Below, one piece after another: positions 57,418-64,000 of a stretch of DNA of 64,000 nucleotides. A program made the position numbers and the translations under genes. Every line of letters begins with the position of its first letter. Position 1 is the first letter of the stretch. Source of the DNA: Saposhnikovia divaricata. Taxonomy: Eukaryota > Streptophyta > Magnoliopsida > Apiales > Apiaceae. The notes beneath the pieces were generated by a model. It was not told where the DNA came from, ran no database searches, and was given only the letters and a program-made list of their open reading frames with translations. The stretch is from the NCBI GenBank assembly GCA_036435485.1, contig CM071600.1, positions 50,713,546 to 50,777,545 of the forward strand, given 5' to 3'.

Positions 57418-57702
57418 GTGCACATAGAAGCATAAGGTGTTTGGAGTGATAAGGTGGTGCATTAGAACAGTTGGAAAGTAGTACAAAGTAGATCAAACAT
57501 GATGAGTCATTGAGCAACCACGTTGGATTCCTTTCATAGCATCTTGGACTCAAATCATAGCATCTTGGACAACATTGTTTTACTTAGCAGCATGTTATAT
57601 TCTCTTGTTGTTAGTATATATATAGCATATCAATGTAACTCTCTTCTCACGCTTGATTATAAGAAAACAGAAGCTTCTTTACAAAGTTTTACATTTTCTT
57701 TA
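57378..57702 (+). repeat. 3' LTR of the young Copia element
   Basis: Identical by eye to 52713-53037, directly after the polypurine tract. Confidence 0.97.
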
Positions 57703-57920
57703 CATACCCTTGGAGTAATGAACTCAGCTGCCCTTCTCATGCAAGACTAATCCACCGCACAACACAAGAATTCATACCACTAACCAAAGTGAAGAGAATA
57801 GCCATCTAACTAATTACAAAAAATGGCCACGTATTACAAATACCAATAAATCAACTCATTACAACAAACAAATTATACTAGAACTAACAACTTACCTCTT
57901 CAGATACCATTCAAAATCAT
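57703..57920. other. Short flank between the young Copia element and a hAT MITE
   Basis: Starts with the CATAC duplication. It contains no recognisable transporter sequence or other gene. Confidence 0.5.
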
Positions 57921-58473
57921 TAGACCTGGCAATTCGTTCGTTTCGTGTACTTTTGTGTCGTGTACTTTCGTGTTTCGTGTACGTAATGCTAAATCCAAAA
58001 CCGACCCGTTAAGGATTCGTTTCGTTTCGTGTTCGTGTACCTTCATTTCGTGTACGTTTCGTGTCGTATTTCGTGTAATTTTTGAATAAAAATAAAAATA
58101 TTTAAATATTAATTTTTTACTAGTCCAGTCTTAAGTCAATATGTCATAAGGAATGAAGTGTGCTTAAGTATTGTGAAACTAAGATTTGAAACTATTTTGT
58201 ATTTATCTTATGTAAAAATTATATATAAAATATCATTTTAAAATATGTATTCATATAATTTTAATAAAATTATTTAAATATTTATTTATTTCGTGTATTT
58301 TCGTTTCGTGTCGTGTACCCAAGGGTAAACCCAAAACCGACACTAAATTCATCCGTGTAATTTCGTGTTCGTGTACTTTCGTGTTCGTGTACCGTAAAGG
58401 TCAACCCAAACCCGTAATTTTTGTGTCGTTTTCGTGTCGTGTTTTCGTGTCGTGTACGAAATTGCCGGCTCTA
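57921..58473. mobile_element. hAT-type MITE, 553 bp, rich in TTCGTGT repeats
   Basis: Imperfect inverted ends TAGACCTGGCAATTCG and CGAAATTGCCGGCTCTA. The 8-bp duplication AAAATCAT is perfect on both sides (57913-57920, 58474-58481). Both subterminal regions hold many short copies of TTTCGTGT/CGTGTAC, the kind of array that hAT transposases bind. No transposase gene. Confidence 0.93.
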
Positions 58474-58846
58474 AAAATCATGTACTAATTTACCAAAAAA
58501 CAGAATCAGGGTTTAGTGAACAACAAAATTTGAAAATGTAAGGTATCACATGACAATCTTTTTTCTTTTTTTGTCAGAAGTATCACATGACAATCTAGTA
58601 CTGTTAACATTTTTCTCTTGTAAGTATTAAAAAGTCCTGGAATTTATTAAAATCTATAAAATTTTACGGCTTCAAATATATGTACAGTGAATATTTTTTT
58701 AATTTTTAAGCAACATAACCTGATAGGCAGATGCTGTAAAACTGTAAATAATTAAATATAGATTATTTTATTATTAATATCTCCCTAAATATGATTTCCT
58801 ATAATTTCAAACACGGTCCAATCCTCCCTCTTCTCCCTCCCCAAAC

Positions 58847-58855
58847 AAACCCTAA
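58847..58855 (+). promoter_or_regulatory. telo-box AAACCCTAA upstream of CPSF30
   Basis: AAACCCTAA 74 bp before the start codon, next to a C/T-rich tract. Such boxes are common in promoters and leaders of plant genes for RNA and protein synthesis. A CA-rich leader (58864-58928) follows. Confidence 0.55.
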
Positions 58856-58928
58856 TTTTACATCACAACACCCACATATACACACAGATACACACAAATC
58901 TACACACACATATAAACACACACACACA

Positions 58929-61900
58929 ATGGACGATGCTGAAGGAGGTCTAAGCTTCGATTTCGAAGGCGGTCTCGACTCCGGCCCGACCCAACCCACC
59001 GCATCTGTACCCGTGATCCACCAACCCGACCCGAATTCAATCGCCGTCGCCTCCGCCGCTAACAACACTACTAATTCCGTCCCTCCGCCGGATGTTCCCG
59101 ATCATCCGGCGCCGGGCAACTTCTCCGGCCGGCGGAGTTACCGGCAGACGGTGTGTAGGCACTGGCTGAGGAGTTTGTGTATGAAAGGAGAGGCGTGTGG
59201 GTTCTTGCACCAGTATGATAAGTCTCGGATGCCGATTTGTCGGTTTTTTCGACTTCACGGAGAGTGTCGTGAGCAGGATTGCGTGTATAAGCACACCAAT
59301 GAAGATATTAAAGAGTGTAATATGTATGTGTAGCTTATTTATTTTTTGTTTGTTTAATTTTATTTTAAAAATGTTTGTAAATTTGAGTGATTCTACATTA
59401 TCTGTTAGAAAGTTGTGATCTTGATTGTTAATAGATGTTGTAAAATGTGTATGATAAGCTGTACGAGATGATTTTAGTGATCGTCGATGTATATTTGGGA
59501 CCTGGATACTTTTTTTTAGTTTACAATTGTATAGTGTTGTAAACATGATATGTATTATTGGTAAAGAATACGTATACAGTGAGTTTTGTTGTAATTGTGG
59601 CACATTGATCGAAAAATGTTGGTGTATGTTGAATGTGAATACATTGAAGGACTAATTATTAGTTTTAGTATTATTTATAATGGTTGTACGGTATTTGCAT
59701 ACAATTTTGGAGGATGTATTTTGTAATGAAAAGCAACTAATTTGAAAAAAAAGGGCTTAAATTAGAACAATTAGGACGTTTCTTCTTGATCTTGTCTGCT
59801 TAGTTGCAATTTGGTTATCTTGCAACTTTCGTGATTCTGTTTTAGTTAATTCCTGTTCAGAGTAGTGTATCGTTGATGATCGGTAAGCTGGCGCTATGTG
59901 ATGTAGATGAAAACAGTATCTGAGCTTCTTGGGTTAATGATTTTGTTAGAGATTTTGCTGATGTCTGGTTCTATGTTGGTGCAGGTATAAGTTGGGATTT
60001 TGTCCAAATGGTCCTGATTGCCGGTATAGGCACGCAAAGCTCCCTGGACCCCCGCCACCGGTGGAAGAAGTACTTCAAAAAATACAGCAGCTGACATCAT
60101 ACAGTTACAATAACTCAAATAGGTTTTATCAAAACCGTAACCCTAATTATACTCAACACGCAGAAAGACCTCATGTTCCACCAGGTGCTAATGGTGTCCA
60201 TCAAGTAATAAAATCAACAGCACCGGAATTACCTAATGTGCAGCAGCAACAGCAACAACAACAACTCCAACAAACACAACAACCAGTTGTCCAGGCCCAA
60301 GCTCAGAATCTTCCTAATGGCCAGCAAAGTCAAGCTAGTAGATCTGCGATACCCCTGCCTCAAGGAATATCTAGGTTTGTTCAGAGTTAAAGGTTTTGAC
60401 TTGGGTCTTGTAGATCACTTATTGTATTTAAATATGGACATCATTGTCTATCTCATATATTGTTTGTAATTTATTTTGTCAGAACCCACTTGAATAAGTA
60501 ATTCTGTTACAACACATTTTTTATTTTGTTGATGCTATATATAAAATATTCAACTTCAATGACTTTTATTCATCAGACTTTCTTTGTTAGGAGGGATGTT
60601 TATATCATTTTGGACTTTTGGTAGAGTTACTTTTGTACATTTGACCTTGATAATTTTTTAACTTAAACAGCAGAATTTTTTTTTATGATTCAGTTATTTG
60701 ATCAGTAGCAAAAATTAGAGTTATTTCAGAAAAGATTACCAAGTTGGGCACCACGAAGAATGGTAACTGAGAAGATGTGTACTGTTAAAATAGTATTCAG
60801 TTTATTCATATTTCCTGTATTCTTCCTTTCCCTCCTTCCCTCAGCCTGTCGATTTTTTTTTTTGAACCTCATCAAAATACCTACTTATCTTTAAATATAA
60901 GTAGTTAGTATATGATTAACAAAACTTTAGCTTTTGAGGTTATAAATAAGAATGCATAACACTGTAAATTTTAGCATGCACTATGCAGGGTTTTCTATGT
61001 CCTCTTGCAGCCTTTAGAAATTTGTGTCTCAGGTGCAAACTGTTGTAGTCAAGGATTTATCCTTGTAAAGTTTTTCTCTTATTTTTTGGTATGATGTTTC
61101 CTCATTTAAGCTACAATGCTGTGAAACAGTGTAACTTTCACCATTACGAGGTACATGATGTGAACAAATGCAAGGAGGTTTTAAAATTAACATTAGGTTC
61201 CATAGTGGTCAATTAGTATCATCCTGCATATTAGCCTATACTAGTGGTTTCCAGCACTCCCCTAAGTGTTAACTCAGAAAACTTTCTTATGGTCGTAGTA
61301 GGTTGTCTTCAGGATTACAATTTTGCCTATATTGTTTTATATTGGAAATGTACATTTATTTATTTATTATTTTGTTTCGATAGAATTTATGCATTCTGCC
61401 CATTCGTAACATTTGATTTAGGGGTCATTACATCGAATTTTCAAATGAAAGCCGACACCAATCTTCCACTTGTATTTTTTTAAAGTACTAATCATTGAAA
61501 TTATGTTGTGTTATACCGTTCACCTTATATCTCCTTTCACGTCTCTTTCACGTTAAACTTCCTTTTTATTTTTCATTGGCTTCACATTTCTGCTCATTCC
61601 AACTAACAAAATGCCACTGGTTTTTCTTAGTTTAATACCACTATAGGAGTATGTTACTGTACTCTCTAGACCCCCATCAAATGATAGATCTCAACCTTCT
61701 ATCCTACATAGGCCCCTCCCACTTCTCTTTCTCTCAAGGGTAAGGGTAGCGAGGATTTAAATCCATGACCTTGGTCATGGTGGGAGGGGAAGGGGAGTGA
61801 GGATTTAAATTCATGACCTTGGTCATGGTGGGAGGGGGCGGTCGAGGACCGCTCTCTTTTTCTTGCCGCCCTTAATCCAAAGCTCGTGATCAGGGCATGT

Positions 61901-63391
61901 GCCTGTGGAAGGATGTCTTTTCAGCGTTCACTTTGAGGAAATCTTTTCTTTTTTTTCTTCTCTCTGAATATTTAGTGCTTAATTTTACGTAGTTGCATAT
62001 GCCTTTCACTTCTTTTAGCTGGTCTAGTGATTGTGTGTCTTATATGAAGATTCTATTGATTGGGTAGTTATCTTAGGTTTTAAATGTTATTTGTGGTTTT
62101 TGTTGTACAAAAAGGAATCTTCTAATGGGAAAGGCAGAACCTGATATTAACTTTTTTGGAGAAATTTTCCTCTTTGGAGATAGTCTGAAAATATCATAAT
62201 TCTTTCTAGCTTTTGAGTGTTACTCTTCAGCCTTCTCAGTTCTCAATATTTTTTTATGATCTTCATTTTTTTAACTTTATGCAGTTCTTGCTTAATGGTA
62301 GTCAGTTTACTGTTAACTTATCTTAGCTGATCTTGGTCCAATTTTGGAAGTTTAATCTAAAGTTTGTATGGATGATAACATTAGTAACATGCAAACTAGT
62401 AGTGTCATATGGCGTAAAAAGTTTTTGAGTTTCTAAGCTAAATGTAAGCTTTTAGCGGAAAGCTAAGGGAAGAAGATTAGTGTCTTTCAATGGTACCAAA
62501 TGGAATATCCCAAAAATTTATGAGATGTTTATCTTTACGACGTAGTCCTAGAAAAAGTCAAGCCACTTTATGCGAGATGGATAAAAACATAGCAAGAAGG
62601 GCTGTGTAGTAAAGGGAGAAATTTTCATTATCACAACCTATCAGACCATACACACAAGAATGCAAACTGTTATTTAGAGTTTGCAAAATTTCAAATTAGT
62701 CCATTCAATTGTAATTAGAAGTAGAATAGTGGGATGTCCAAAAGAGATGAAGGCAACATTTTGACAATTATGACCTATTAGATCAGAAAGAAACTAGTGA
62801 TGGAGGTGCAAATTTGACTGGATTGTGATTGGAAGTAGAATTTTTTCCTCGAGAGGACTAGGTTATGCTTATGAATATTTATGCAAATCGTTTTAAAAGT
62901 TCCAAAAGAGTTTGACAGATATCATATGTATTTACTTAATAATCATTTCTTTTTAGTTTATCAGGGAGTTTTTTGGTGTTGATACATATCATCTATTTTC
63001 AAAAATTAGGTATTTTATTGTCAAAAGTTGCAACCGGGAGAATTTTGAATTGTCGGTACAACAAGGAGTTTGGGCTACGCAAAGGAGCAATGAAGCTAAA
63101 CTTAATGAGGCTTTTGACTCGGTTGAAAATGTTATTTTAATCTTTTCTGTGAACAGGACCCGACATTTTCAGGTACGTATTTACTCCGCAAAGTTGTGAG
63201 AATCGAATAATAGATCAGTATGAGTTAAGTAAACAACTGTGTTGTATTAGATTCAGAATTTATTTTTTCTGGGCTGTTAGGGCTGTGCAAAGATGACATC
63301 TAAAATCGGTGGGTCTGTTGGAGGTGGAAATTGGAAGTATGCTCACGGAACAGCCCATTATGGAAGAAATTTCTCGGTCAAATGGTTAAAG
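58929..63391 (+). CDS. CPSF30: CPSF30 (cleavage and polyadenylation specificity factor 30 kDa subunit), 5' four exons
   Basis: CPSF30 recognises polyA signals in the nucleus. The plant long form adds a YTH domain that binds m6A-marked RNA. Exons read from splice sites and phase: 58929-59323, 59985-60374, 63010-63172, 63281-63391; introns 1 to 3 are GT-AG and phases fit. Exon 1 gives an acidic N-terminus and CCCH fingers 1 and 2 (CRHWLRSLC...CGFLH, CRFFRLHGEC...CVYKH). Finger 3 (CNMYKLGFC...CRYRH) spans intron 1. Three fingers is the plant number. Exon 2 then has a Pro-rich part, a Gln run (about 60239-60290) and PLPQGISR. Exons 3 and 4 encode the first half of YTH (VKSCNRENFELSVQQGVWATQ, NRTRHFQ, GGNWKYAHGTAHYGRNFSVKWLK). 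The rest of YTH and the C-terminus lie beyond the window, so the gene is incomplete here. Confidence 0.95.
59324..59984 (+). other. CPSF30 intron 1
   Basis: GT-AG intron (GTATGT...TGCAG) splitting the Met codon of the third zinc finger. T-rich, with no element seen. Confidence 0.93.
60375..63009 (+). other. CPSF30 intron 2, 2.6 kb, possible internal polyadenylation region
   Basis: Starts GTTTGT and ends ATTAG. Reading through its start adds four codons (FVQS) to exon 2 and meets TAA at 60388-60390. U-rich and TGTAAT/AATAAG-like sequences follow at about 60460-60560. This fits the intron-retained, early-polyadenylated short isoform known for plant CPSF30. A 48-bp tandem repeat lies at 61751-61838. 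Confidence 0.75.
61751..61838. repeat. 48-bp tandem duplication with a palindrome in CPSF30 intron 2
   Basis: GAGGATTTAAAT at 61751 and 61799 starts two almost identical units. Each contains CATGACCTTGGTCATGG, and the first has the full palindrome CCATGACCTTGGTCATGG. Confidence 0.93.
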
Positions 63392-64000
63392 GTAAGGGGT
63401 TTTCGAGTAAAAAACTATTTTCTTTATTGGAATTATCCATGCTTGTGGCACCTTTTTTTTTTACCTATGACTTGGAACTGAGTCATTGCGTATGTACCAT
63501 GTTCTTGAGATAATTTGGACAACATGAATGTGTGTGGAAATGTTAATTTAGTTCAATCATCTTTCTCATGTTTTTTTCCTTTTCCTGAGGCTGGTAAGGA
63601 TCCATATTTTATCCTATCAATTTTCTTGTAAAAATTTTGTGCTGTACTTCAAATGTCAATTGTAATGATTTCTATGCTGAAAAACTTTTGATGCTTAACT
63701 ATGTGTCTTGTATTCATTAGGCTGTAGCAAGCAACAATTTAGATTATTTCACCACTTGATACATACCACCTCAATCCTCTGTCCTTGGGTATTTGTTAGA
63801 TAAGAGAAGATTTTTTCGTTAAAGAAAAGAAAATTCGAAAGCATGGGGATAAATCTTCTTAAAAGATTTTTTAGAAGAAGTCTAGCAGTGTGGAAACGTG
63901 TGAAACATTTTGTTTCTCTTCTTTGCTAAATAATTGCGTTCATTATGAATGTTTATGCAGTGGGTGAGCCGCTCTGGCATGGAATGTGTATTTGTGCATA
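63392..64000 (+). other. CPSF30 intron after exon 4, running to or near the window end
   Basis: Starts GTAAGG. Bases 63961 onward follow a possible acceptor (TTATGCAG), but no frame there resembles the YTH continuation, so I do not call an exon. Confidence 0.6.

Larger units (their letters stand above)
52713..57702 (+). mobile_element. Young, nearly complete Ty1/Copia retrotransposon, 4,990 bp
   Basis: LTRs of 325 bp at 52713-53037 and 57378-57702 show no difference that I can find. The 5-bp duplication CATAC flanks the element (52708-52712, 57703-57707). The primer-binding site TGGTATCAGAGC lies at 53038-53049 and a purine tract GCGGGAGGG at 57369-57377. The LTRs begin TATTG and end CTTTA, so they lack the usual TG...CA ends, in both copies. 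Gag and pol are each open but in different frames, and the protease motif is altered. It lies beyond the decayed transporter fragment. Confidence 0.97.

Noticed and set aside
59037..59603. 188-codon - strand ORF opposite CPSF30 exon 1
   Set aside because: Shadow of a GC-rich exon; it crosses exon 1 and intron 1 and has no domain.
63961..64000. Possible fifth CPSF30 exon after TTATGCAG
   Set aside because: None of the three frames resembles the YTH continuation expected after VKWLK, so the acceptor is probably not used.

Overview
The window is nuclear DNA of a flowering plant, most likely a eudicot. The evidence is AT-rich intergenic DNA, GT-AG introns, Copia retrotransposons primed by initiator tRNA-Met (TGGTATCAGAGC), plant-type Helitrons and hAT/Tourist MITEs, and a plant-type CPSF30 gene with a YTH domain. 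I cannot name the species. About four fifths of the window is transposable elements or their remains. Only two host genes look intact: a cationic amino acid transporter (46963-48723) and the 5' part of CPSF30 (58929 to the window end).

Left part (1-15267): the 3' half of a + strand Copia element with one nonsense codon (1-2527) abuts a short open frame that may be the last exon of an unrecognised gene (2528-2668). Then come an AT-rich Helitron remnant, a 5'-truncated LINE (5954-7601), a 616-bp TRIM (8084-8699) and a dead transporter copy (9023-11508). That pseudogene is split by a Helitron (9649-9975) and by a hAT MITE with a perfect 8-bp duplication (10384-10907). Two further non-autonomous Helitrons follow (12106-12995, 13413-14838).

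Middle (15178-45518): a nested stack. An old Helitron was split by a - strand Sirevirus-like Copia element (15268-44083; LTRs about 5.6% diverged by eye). Its pol was later split by a solo LTR (39208-40311, TSD CTCCT) and by a 15-kb element with 4.76-kb LTRs and no coding capacity (24010-39020, TSD CTTAC; LTRs almost identical). Downstream of pol the Sirevirus carries a broken extra ORF of about 5.5 kb (15851-21366), interrupted by a Tourist MITE. Between pol and that ORF lies a small antisense ORF (21886-22146) with its own promoter-like and polyA-like surroundings.

Right part (45519-64000): the intact transporter is followed by a second, dead copy (50373-52140) and a third fragment (52436-52605), so with the left copy this is an old transporter cluster with one survivor. 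A very young Copia element with indistinguishable LTRs sits at 52713-57702. Its gag and pol are in different frames and its protease active site is altered. A 553-bp hAT MITE (57921-58473) precedes CPSF30. Four CPSF30 exons lie in the window. Exon 2 can be read through into intron 2 to a near stop, which fits the short and long isoforms known for this gene in plants.

No CRISPR array, rRNA or convincing tRNA gene was seen. TE boundaries marked with a target-site duplication are firm. Helitron limits without a clear end, frameshift positions and dates are inference.
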